Shown: positions 8,242-14,724 of the stretch, piece after piece
Layout: every line of letters begins with the position of its first letter
Position numbering within the stretch: the stretch's first letter is position 1
Source of the DNA: Streptomyces sp. NBC_01304
GTDB lineage: Bacteria; Actinomycetota; Actinomycetes; Streptomycetales; Streptomycetaceae
Assembly (NCBI RefSeq): GCF_035975855.1
Contig: NZ_CP109055.1
Coordinates: 4,898,001 to 4,962,000 of the forward strand
DNA: 64,000 bases
Direction of reading: 5' to 3'
The notes under the pieces: model-generated
What the model was told of the DNA's origin: nothing
Databases searched by the model: none
What the model saw: the letters and a program-made list of their open reading frames with translations, nothing else
Translations under genes and position numbers: made by a program

Positions 8242-8658
8242 ATGCCGCAAAACGAAGACCCAGGGGAACCCTGGGAGTACACCCTGTACATCCCGCACAC
8301 GCCACGCGCGGTGACGGTCTGCCGCCACACCCTGCGCCACATCCTGGCCCTGCACGGTTTGCCTCACCTGGCCGACCTCGCGGAGCTCCTCGCGTCGGAG
8401 CTGATCGGCAACGCGGTGCGCCACACCAAGGGCCCGGCGGCGCTGCGGCTGCGTTGGGCGGGTGGCGTCCTGCGGGTCGGGGCGTGGGACGCGGACCGCA
8501 CACCGCCCACTCCGCCGCTGGGCCTGGCTGCAGATGACGCGGAGGAGGGTCGCGGCCTCAACCTGGTCCGCGCCTGCGCCGGCACCTGGGGCTGGCATCC
8601 CCTGACTTCGAATGGCGACCACGGCAAGTACGTGTGGTGCGAACTCGGCGCCGCGTAG
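8242..8658 (+). CDS. ATP-binding (HATPase, anti-sigma-like) regulatory protein
   Basis: A 138-residue GHKL-type ATP-binding protein of the RsbW/SpoIIAB-like class, common beside XRE/DUF397 genes in Streptomyces. The N box is seen as LASELIGNAVRHTKG (about residues 52-66), and the G boxes as LRVGAWD and GRGLNLVRACAGTWGW. Such proteins may bind a sigma or anti-sigma partner; the partner here is not known. Start ATG 8242 follows AACGGAGTTCGTC. Confidence 0.88.
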   Translation: MPQNEDPGEPWEYTLYIPHTPRAVTVCRHTLRHILALHGLPHLADLAELLASELIGNAVRHTKGPAALRLRWAGGVLRVGAWDADRTPPTPPLGLAADDAEEGRGLNLVRACAGTWGWHPLTSNGDHGKYVWCELGAA

Positions 8659-8675
8659 CGAGGTAGGAGCGAAAA

Positions 8676-9534
8676 GCCTGATTGCGTGGCTGGTGGGGGT
8701 GGGTGGTTGCGCGGACCTCCGTCTGTTTCGTCGCTGCCTGCGGGTGCTCTGCGGGCTGGCTTTCCCCAACTGATGTCAGTACGGGGCCACAGGGGAGAAG
8801 TCCCGACAACGGAAGAGGCGGGCGAAGAGCAAAGACAAAGACCGCAGCGAGAGAAGGGGATGGAGGGGGCGGGCGGAGGCTCGGAGGGCGAGCGAGGGAA
8901 GGGGGTGGGCGAGGGCTCGGAGGGCGGGCGGGAGCTCGGAGGGCGGTCTGGGGGCCTAGTGGGGGGAAACGGGCAACAGAACCAGCACAAAAGGGACGCT
9001 CTTGCGCCCCATTCCCCCCACTAGGCCTCCAGACCCCGCCCTCCGCCGCCTCCTGGGGGGAAAGGGGCTCACCTAACGGGCAAACCGGGCACCCCGACGC
9101 CACTTTCCGCACGGCTAGCCCCAGCCTCCCGATCCCGGGCTCGCGCCTCCCCCTCCCGAGCTCGTACCCCCAGCCCAGACCAGCGCTTCCCCCGCCGGGC
9201 CCGCACTTCCCAGCCCCAGACCAGCGCTTCCCCCGCCGAGCCCGCACTTCCCAGCCCCGGGCCCGCACCTCCCCCACCGGGCCCGCAACTCCCCCCCGTC
9301 GGGCCCGCACTTCCCCTCCAACCCCCTCCCCCTCCCCCCTCCGTCCCTTTCTCTCGCTGCGGTCTTTGTCTTTCGGCTTTGCCCTTCCCCCACCTCTTCC
9401 ATCACCGGCAGCCACCTCCCTGGGCCCCGTACTGACAGCAATTGGGGAAAGCCAGCCACCGAACACCCGCAGCCAGCAACGAGACAGACGGAGGTCCGCG
9501 CAACCACCCACCCCCACCAGCCACGCAATCAGGC
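8676..9534. repeat. 860-bp imperfect inverted repeat (giant palindromic element)
   Basis: The left arm starts GCCTGATTGCGTGGCTGG at 8676 and the right arm is its reverse complement ending at 9534. The first 50 or so bases of each arm match exactly. The arms then continue with substitutions and small indels for about 190 bp (CAGTACGGGG and CAAAGACAAAGACCGCAGCG appear on both). The centre holds a smaller hairpin (8952-8970 with 9012-9030). The left half is purine-rich and the right half pyrimidine-rich. No gene is visible inside. It could be a palindromic miniature element or an inverted duplication. Confidence 0.85.
9174..9314. repeat. 41-bp tandem repeat, two good copies plus degenerate tail
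   Basis: Units start at 9174 and 9215 (CCCAGACCAGCGCTTCCCCC and so on), differing at few positions. They are followed to about 9314 by shorter degenerate copies of CGGGCCCGCACTTCCC. It lies within the pyrimidine-rich half of the giant inverted repeat. Confidence 0.75.
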
Positions 9535-9677
9535 AGTTGATCAGTTGCCCCTACCCCCACACGACAGCACCGCCGAGACCCGCAGTCGCGCCCGCCGGCC
9601 AGGCCAGGCCAGGCCAGGCCGCAGCGAACTCGGCGCCGCCCAGCTCGTTGACCAGCCCGGCACAGAGAGGAGGTGCG

Positions 9678-9832
9678 ATGGTCAGCTCGTCGCATGTTGG
9701 TGATCGCGTCCCAGGGCAAGAAGGACGAGGCCAAGCGCCGCAGCGATGCTCGCCCAGCTCACCGAGTCGGGTCTCGTTGACGCCGGTGCACAGAAGATCT
9801 GGAGGGAACTGGTAACGGGATCCCCCTCCTGA
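9678..9832 (+). pseudogene. 5' remnants of a Streptomyces multi-copy (Rpn-like) gene, interrupted by the IscB element
   Basis: ATG 9678 has a good site (GAGAGGAGG) and encodes MVSSSH, the usual start of a large Streptomyces family of about 290-residue proteins related to Rpn/PD-(D/E)XK transposase-like nucleases. The reading then breaks. A second frame gives LVIASQGKKDEAKRRS, resembling that family's conserved EAQGKKDPDK block. A third frame gives AMLAQLTESGLVDAGAQKIW, resembling the region before its C-terminal third. So at least two internal deletions have occurred. The sequence stops at the element edge near 9814, and the C-terminal part of the same gene reappears at 11560. Family assignment is from memory of its recurrent motifs. 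Confidence 0.65.
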
Positions 9833-10130
9833 ACGAGGGGGCTTTCAGCCTCCTGGCTGAGGGCCGCCGTTTCCAGCACCAGCCAACAAGTACGTGGGAG
9901 GTGAACCAAGTTGGCTACGTTTCGCGTACGACAGAAGACCGACCGGGCTGTGCTTCACCAGCAGCTCGCTCTCGAATTCGAGTCAGCAGACACCCCTCGG
10001 ATCGGGGACGAAACGGGGCTCGAAGACCGCAGTGCGGTACCGGGCGCGGAACATGTGCGAGGTGAGATCCCTGCCGCTTCACCCGGCGGCGGGGGCGTCA
10101 CCCCCGAGCCCTGCGTGGCCGGGGAGGAGG
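9798..10130 (+). ncRNA. Candidate omega RNA (HEARO-type guide RNA) of the IscB element
   Basis: IscB nucleases use an RNA encoded just upstream, with a guide at its 5' end. Here the 300 bp before iscB fold strongly. AACGG (9814-9818) pairs with CCGTT (9867-9871) and encloses two adjacent hairpins: CCCCCTC/GAGGGGG (9822-9828 with 9835-9841) and a 9-bp stem 9842-9850 with 9855-9863. Next come AGCCAAC/GTTGGCT (9881-9887 with 9910-9916), TACG/CGTA (9916-9928), CCCC/GGGG (9992-10006), ACCGC/GCGGT (10026-10038) and a last GGGGG/CCCCC hairpin (10091-10105). The 16 nt before the fold, TCTGGAGGGAACTGGT (9798-9813), would be the guide and are host-gene codons. The boundaries are inferred. Confidence 0.75.
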
Positions 10131-10150
10131 CACGTGAGTGCCACCCTTAC

Positions 10151-11452
10151 GTGTTCGTACTCGACAAGAACGGGCACCCGTTGCAGCCCACCAGCCCGGC
10201 ACGGGCCAGGAAGCTCCTCAACAAGGGACGGGCTGTGGTTCACCGGCACACCCCGTTCGTGATCCGCCTCAAGGACCGCACGCTCGAACTGTCGGAGGTG
10301 GACGGGGTGGAATTGGGCATCGACCCCGGCTCGAAGCACACCGGGATCGCCGTGTTCACCCACGTGGCCGGGGAGCGCCGGGGCCGGTACGCGATCCAGC
10401 TCGACCACCGGGGCACGACGATCCGCAAGAAGCTGGAGCAGCGGGCCGCCTACCGCCGGGGACGCCGGACTCGCAACCTGCGTTACCGGGCGCCTCGCTT
10501 CTCCAACCGGACGAGGCCGAAGGGTTGGCTCGCTCCGTCTCTGCGTCACCGGGTGGTGACCACCCTGTCGTGGACCTCGCGCCTGGCCCGCTGGGCCCCG
10601 GTGCGGGCGGCACAGGTGGAGCGAGTCGCGTTCGACACCCACGCCCTCAGCGCCGACGGGCCGTTGGAAGGGGCCGAGTACCAGCACGGCACCCTGCACG
10701 GCATGGAGGTGCGCGAGTACCTGCTGGCCAAGTTCGGCCGGGCCTGCATCTACTGCGGCGTCACCGGCGTGCCCCTCAACATCGACCACGTCCACCCGAG
10801 GTCGAAGGGCGGCTCGGACCGAGTCTCCAACCTCGTCCTGGCCTGCATCCCCTGCAACGAGACCAAGGCGAACCGGCCGGTAGAAGAGTTCGCGCCGCAT
10901 CGGGCCGCCGACATCCTCAAGCGGGCCAAAGCCCCGCTGCGGGACGCCGCGGCTGTCAACTCCACCAGGTGGGTCCTGTGGCAGGCCCTCGGCGACATGC
11001 TGCCCACCCACACCGCCTCGGGCGGGCGAACCAAATGGAACCGCACCCGCACCCACCTGCCCAAGACCCACACCCTGGATGCCCTCGCCGTGGGCACGCT
11101 CGACACCATCACCGAGATCGTCACCACCGTGCTGGTCGTCGGTTGCACTGGGCGCGGCACTCATACCCGCACCCGGCCGAACCAGCACGGCTTCCCCCGG
11201 CTGCGGATGCCGAGGCAGAAGCAGTTCTTCGGCTACCAGACCGGCGACCTTGCCCGAGCCGTCGTCCCCATCGGGAAGAAGGCCGGGACCTACACCGGCC
11301 GGATCGCCGTCCGCTCCACCGGCAGGTTCAATATCACCACCGCCCACGGCACCGTCCAAGGCATCCGGCACACACGCTTCCGCCTGCTCCAACGCGCAGA
11401 CGGCTACGCCTACGCCACCCAACCCGAAGGCCTCAGCACAGACCACGGCTAG
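10151..11452 (+). CDS. iscB: IscB RNA-guided endonuclease (IS200/IS605-associated, Cas9 ancestor family)
   Basis: A 433-residue IscB. Domains in order: N-terminal PLMP-like segment (FVLDKNGHPLQPTSPARARK, residues 2-21); RuvC-I IDPGSKHTGIAVF with Asp58; arginine-rich bridge helix with RRGRR at 102-106 and RNLRYRAPRFSNR; RuvC-II VERVAFDTHAL with Glu157; HNH domain with zinc pairs CIYC (199-202) and CIPC (232-235) and catalytic IDHVHPRSKGGSD (His213); RuvC-III KTHTLDALAVG with His307 and Asp310; and a C-terminal target-interaction region. All catalytic residues are intact. The start is uncertain: GTG 10151 is in frame, but the ribosome-binding site GGGGAGGAGG (10120-10129) points to GTG 10134, which is one base out of frame. 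No TnpA transposase is present, so the element is non-autonomous. Confidence 0.93.
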   Translation: MFVLDKNGHPLQPTSPARARKLLNKGRAVVHRHTPFVIRLKDRTLELSEVDGVELGIDPGSKHTGIAVFTHVAGERRGRYAIQLDHRGTTIRKKLEQRAAYRRGRRTRNLRYRAPRFSNRTRPKGWLAPSLRHRVVTTLSWTSRLARWAPVRAAQVERVAFDTHALSADGPLEGAEYQHGTLHGMEVREYLLAKFGRACIYCGVTGVPLNIDHVHPRSKGGSDRVSNLVLACIPCNETKANRPVEEFAPHRAADILKRAKAPLRDAAAVNSTRWVLWQALGDMLPTHTASGGRTKWNRTRTHLPKTHTLDALAVGTLDTITEIVTTVLVVGCTGRGTHTRTRPNQHGFPRLRMPRQKQFFGYQTGDLARAVVPIGKKAGTYTGRIAVRSTGRFNITTAHGTVQGIRHTRFRLLQRADGYAYATQPEGLSTDHG

Positions 11453-11559
11453 CAGACATCGGCCCGTCCAGAGGGCGAATCGCCTTTCCCTGCCCCGCCA
11501 TGAGGGAGCTTCGTTTCCTCTCCCAGTTAAGGCAGGGAGTATCCACAAAGGACATCCGA
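11453..11559. mobile_element. Right-end region of the IscB element
   Basis: About 100 bp between the iscB stop and the resumed host gene. It contains GGCG-AAT-CGCC (11474-11484) and an imperfect stem GGGAG/CTCCC around 11504-11524, the type of subterminal hairpin that marks IS200/IS605 ends. The exact right boundary cannot be fixed without an empty-site homologue. The left end should lie near 9814. Confidence 0.5.
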
Positions 11560-11811
11560 ATGACGTCCGTGAACTACTTCTTCCGGCACCCGATGGCCTT
11601 GAAGGTGCGCGAGGAAGGCCGCGAGGAAGGCCGGGCACAGGCCCGAGCCGAGATGATCCTGGAGATCCTCGATTGGCGGGACATCCCCGTACCGCCCTCC
11701 GTCCGCGACCGCGTCCTGGCCTGCACGGACCTCGACCAGCTCCACGCCTGGGCCAAGCGAGCCGTCCAGGTCGACAACGCGGAAGACCTGTTCGTCCCCG
11801 GCGCCGCCTGA
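11560..11811 (+). pseudogene. 3' remnant of the interrupted multi-copy (Rpn-like) gene
   Basis: An 83-codon open frame reading MTSVNYFFRHPMALKVREEG, then EGRAQARAEMILEILDWRDI and a C-terminus with CTDLDQLHAWAKRAVQVDNA and EDLF. The EG/REEGRAxA repeat followed by ILxxLDxRxIxVPxxxRxRxxxCTDLDxLxxW is the C-terminal signature I associate with the same Streptomyces family whose first residues appear at 9678. It could be translated from ATG 11560 but lacks the nuclease part, so it is best read as the downstream half of the gene split by the IscB element. Confidence 0.65.
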
Positions 11812-11850
11812 CCCCACTCGGCATCGGCACCGCGGGCGTCTCCGCCGGGC

Positions 11851-12441
11851 TCAGCGACTCCGGTGCACCAGCCGGCCGCCGATCACCGTGGCCACGCAGG
11901 TCGAGGCCCCGCGTCGGACCAGATCGGCGCGGTCCTCGACGTCGAACACGGCGAACCGGGCGGGTCCGCCGACTGCCAACTGAGGTAGCAGCACCAGTGG
12001 CTTCGGGGAGAACGACACCGGGCCGGGCAGCCGCTGCGGCCGTCCGGCGAAGGCGAGCCCGACCCCTCGGGCCGCATCGAGCGCCGCCTTCGACCGCAGC
12101 TCACCGGCGATCGCGACCGTGCCGTGCGCAAGCAGCCGCTGCACACCGCGGCGCGCGCTCGGGCCGAGCCGGGCCGGTTCGGCGGCGAAGAGCTCCCGCG
12201 CCCGCTGCCCGCCGATCGGCACGTTGCCGAACTCGTCGGCCTCGCGCGGGTCCGGGTGGTACGTCGACTCGAGGATCTCCGGTCCGTACGGATTGAGCAG
12301 ACCGGGAGTCAATACACCGGGCCAGCGCCGCACCCGGGCGGAGGGGTGTGCGGCGGCCAGCTCCTCGTACGGCCCGAGGGCCGCGACAGTGTCGCCTTCG
12401 ACGAGGACCGAGCCCTCGTCAGTGGCGTGAATAGTCAGCAA
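11851..12441 (-). CDS. Imidazolonepropionase-like (amidohydrolase composite-domain) protein
   Basis: A 196-residue protein with the beta-sandwich ends of an amidohydrolase but little of the barrel: MLTIHATDEGSVLVEGDTVAALG at the start, ARFAVFDVEDRADLVRRGAS at the end. The usual metal-binding HxH after the first domain is replaced by TPGLLNPYGPEIL, so a normal deaminase or hydrolase activity looks unlikely. It starts 7 bp after mqnC and is surely co-transcribed. The futalosine route includes an amidohydrolase-type deaminase in some bacteria, so this may be a derived accessory protein; that is inference. Confidence 0.7.
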   Translation of the reverse strand: MLTIHATDEGSVLVEGDTVAALGPYEELAAAHPSARVRRWPGVLTPGLLNPYGPEILESTYHPDPREADEFGNVPIGGQRARELFAAEPARLGPSARRGVQRLLAHGTVAIAGELRSKAALDAARGVGLAFAGRPQRLPGPVSFSPKPLVLLPQLAVGGPARFAVFDVEDRADLVRRGASTCVATVIGGRLVHRSR

Positions 12442-12448
12442 GGCAGGC

Positions 12449-13648
12449 TCAGTTGGAGGCCAGGAGCTTCAGCTCCGGGTGGGCCGTGCCGCCCTCGATC
12501 GCGATGGATGAAATGTGCGAGGCGACGCGGTCGTCCACCGGATCGTTCGCCGGGTCGTCGTGCACCACCAGGTGCTCGTACGTCGTCGCGCGCTGCGCCG
12601 GGACGCGGTCCGCCGTGCGGATCATTTCGATCATCTCGCGGAGGTTCGAGCGGTGCTTGGCGCCGGCCGACGAGACGACGTTCTCCTCCAGCATCACCGA
12701 GCCGAGGTCGTCCGCGCCGTAGTGCAGGGTCAGCTGGCCGGCGTCCTTGCCGGTGGTCAGCCAGGAGCCCTGGATGTGCGCGACGTTGTCGAGGAAGAGG
12801 CGGGCGATCGCGATCATGCGCAGGTACTCGAAGATCGTCGCCTGGGTGCGGCCCTTGAGGTGGTTGTTCTCGGGCTGGTACGTGTACGGGATGAAGGCCC
12901 GGAAGCCCCCGGTCCGGTCCTGTACGTCGCGGATCATGCGCAGGTGCTCGATGCGCTCGGCGTTGGTCTCGCCCGTGCCCATCAGCATGGTCGACGTGGA
13001 CTCGACCCCGAGCCCGTGCGCCAGCTCCATGATCTCCAGCCAGCGCTCGCCCGACTCCTTGAGCGGGGCGATCGCCTTGCGGGGACGGGCGGGCAGCAGT
13101 TCGGCGCCCGCGCCCGCGAAGGAGTCGAGGCCGGCGGCGTGGATGCGCTGGATGGCGTCCTCGGCGGAGACCTTCGAGATGCGGGCCATGTGCTCGACCT
13201 CGGACGCGCCGAGGGAGTGGATGACCAGCTGGGGGAAGTTCTGCTTGATCGCCGCGAAGTGCTCTTCGTAGTACTCGACGCCGAAGTCCGGGTGGTGGCC
13301 GCCCTGGAACATCACCTGGGTGCCGCCCAGCTCGACGGTCTCCGCGCAGCGGCGCAGGATGTCGTCGAGGTCGCGGGTCCAGCCCTTCTTGGTGTCCTTG
13401 GGGGCCGCGTAGAAGGCACAGAACTTGCAGGCCGTGACGCACACGTTGGTGTAGTTGATGTTGCGCTCGATGATGTACGTCGCGATGTGCTCCGTACCGG
13501 CGTACCGGCGCTTGCGGACGGTGTCGGCGGCGGCGCCGAGCGCGTGCAGCGGGGCGTGGCGGTAGAGGTCGAGCGCCTCTTCCGGTGTGATCCGGCCACC
13601 CTCGGCGGCGCGGTCCAGGACGGACTGAAGGTCGGCCTTCTCGGTCAC
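12449..13648 (-). CDS. mqnC: Cyclic dehypoxanthinylfutalosine synthase (radical SAM)
   Basis: A 399-residue radical SAM enzyme of the futalosine menaquinone pathway; it cyclises dehypoxanthine futalosine. The 4Fe-4S motif is seen as CVTACKFC (CxxxCxxC) about residue 72, followed by AFYAAPKDTKKGW. Other conserved blocks are GGTQVMFQGGHHPDFGVEYY, MLMGTGETNAERIEHL and FIPYTYQPENNHL. It is the first gene of a two-gene operon with the amidohydrolase-like gene. It is homologous in part to the other radical SAM enzyme of the pathway, mqnE, 24 kb away. Confidence 0.96.
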   Translation of the reverse strand: MTEKADLQSVLDRAAEGGRITPEEALDLYRHAPLHALGAAADTVRKRRYAGTEHIATYIIERNINYTNVCVTACKFCAFYAAPKDTKKGWTRDLDDILRRCAETVELGGTQVMFQGGHHPDFGVEYYEEHFAAIKQNFPQLVIHSLGASEVEHMARISKVSAEDAIQRIHAAGLDSFAGAGAELLPARPRKAIAPLKESGERWLEIMELAHGLGVESTSTMLMGTGETNAERIEHLRMIRDVQDRTGGFRAFIPYTYQPENNHLKGRTQATIFEYLRMIAIARLFLDNVAHIQGSWLTTGKDAGQLTLHYGADDLGSVMLEENVVSSAGAKHRSNLREMIEMIRTADRVPAQRATTYEHLVVHDDPANDPVDDRVASHISSIAIEGGTAHPELKLLASN

Positions 13649-13745
13649 CGGGATGTCCTTTTCGGCAGGCTGTGGGCGGGCGTCTTCAGCGTACGCCAGG
13701 GCCCCGGGCGGCCCGCCGGGGCACCCGGCCCCGGACGGGGAGGGC

Positions 13746-14657
13746 TCAGGACTCGGGCAGGTCCACCAGGCGGACCGTGCTGAGGATCTGCCGGACGGTC
13801 GCGCCCGGGACCTCGCCCTTCTCGCCCTTCACCCCGGTGTAGGTCCAGGACACGAAGTCGCCGTCGGCGTTCTCGAAGGTGAACGTGGTGGCCGTGCCGT
13901 CGGTGGCGCACTTCGCGTTCTTCTTGGCCTTCTTCGCGCCGTCCGAGGATGCCGTGACGAGGCTGCCGTTGAGGCCGGACTTGGTGACGTACGACTCGGC
14001 CTCGCCGGTCCTGATGTTCTTCCTGTCCGGTTGGGCGTACGCGCCGAAGACCCAGGTCTCCGCGTTGTCACGGGCCGCCTGCTTGAGGGTCACTGCACCC
14101 TTCTCGCGCCGCGAGCCGACCGAGCCGAGCGGGGTGAAGCCGTCGGCGGTCGTGCACCACTCCTCGTTGAGGACGGCCACGCCCATGAAGCCGACCAGCG
14201 GTGTCTCCTCCTCGTCGCGGGCGTCCGCGACGTAGGTGGACCAGGTCGGGGCCTTGAGCTTCCAGTCCTTGGGCACGTCGTAGGCCATGCCCGTCTTGGG
14301 GTTCACCACGACCTGCCAGCCGGCGATCACCGGCTTGAGGTCGTCGGCGTCGCGCGGGTTGTCCTCGGAGGGCTTGGCCGAAGTCGCGGTGGAGGTCGGC
14401 GTGGGCTTGGCGTCGTCCTTCTTGTCCTTGTCGCCGCCGAGCACGAGATAGCCGGTGACGCCCGCGCCGATGACGACGGCCGCGGCCGCGACCACGGCGA
14501 TGACCGTCGTGTTCCTACGTCGCCCGGGACCGCCCGGACCGCCGGGCGGGGGCACCTGCCCGCCGGCCGGCGCGGTGGGCGCCGACCAGGAGGCCTGCCC
14601 CGCCTGCTGATAGCCGGGCTGCAGATACGGGTTGGGTTCCTGCCCCTGCTCGCTCAT
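13746..14657 (-). CDS. Membrane-anchored protein with proline-rich N-terminus (function unknown)
   Basis: 303 residues. A Pro/Gly/Gln-rich cytoplasmic N-terminus (about 1-45) precedes RRRNTTVIAVVAAAAVVIGA, one transmembrane helix, a charged Asp/Lys and Thr/Ser/Pro linker, and an extracellular domain of about 200 residues. The domain contains VVNPKTGMAYDVPKDWKL and a WCTTADGF segment. This architecture is frequent in Streptomyces beside Ser/Thr kinases. Start ATG 14657 is preceded by an AGGGTGCTGGCC stretch. I do not recognise a catalytic motif. Confidence 0.75.
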   Translation of the reverse strand: MSEQGQEPNPYLQPGYQQAGQASWSAPTAPAGGQVPPPGGPGGPGRRRNTTVIAVVAAAAVVIGAGVTGYLVLGGDKDKKDDAKPTPTSTATSAKPSEDNPRDADDLKPVIAGWQVVVNPKTGMAYDVPKDWKLKAPTWSTYVADARDEEETPLVGFMGVAVLNEEWCTTADGFTPLGSVGSRREKGAVTLKQAARDNAETWVFGAYAQPDRKNIRTGEAESYVTKSGLNGSLVTASSDGAKKAKKNAKCATDGTATTFTFENADGDFVSWTYTGVKGEKGEVPGATVRQILSTVRLVDLPES

Positions 14658-14724
14658 GGCCAGCACCCTAGAGGTGCCCGGGGCCGGACGAAACCGCCGG
14701 GTCAGGTGAGGCAGGAGAGGCCGG

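Noticed and set aside
8676-9534. IS element with terminal repeats and a transposase
   Set aside because: No transposase-like frame lies inside and the arms are much longer than usual IS ends.
9911-10150. N-terminal extension of IscB from TTG 9911
   Set aside because: The extension has no family match and covers the folded RNA region.
10151-11452. Cas9 or TnpB identity for the nuclease
   Set aside because: The size, the HNH type CxxC...IDHxxPRS, and the PLMP start fit IscB; there is no REC lobe, and TnpB has no HNH.
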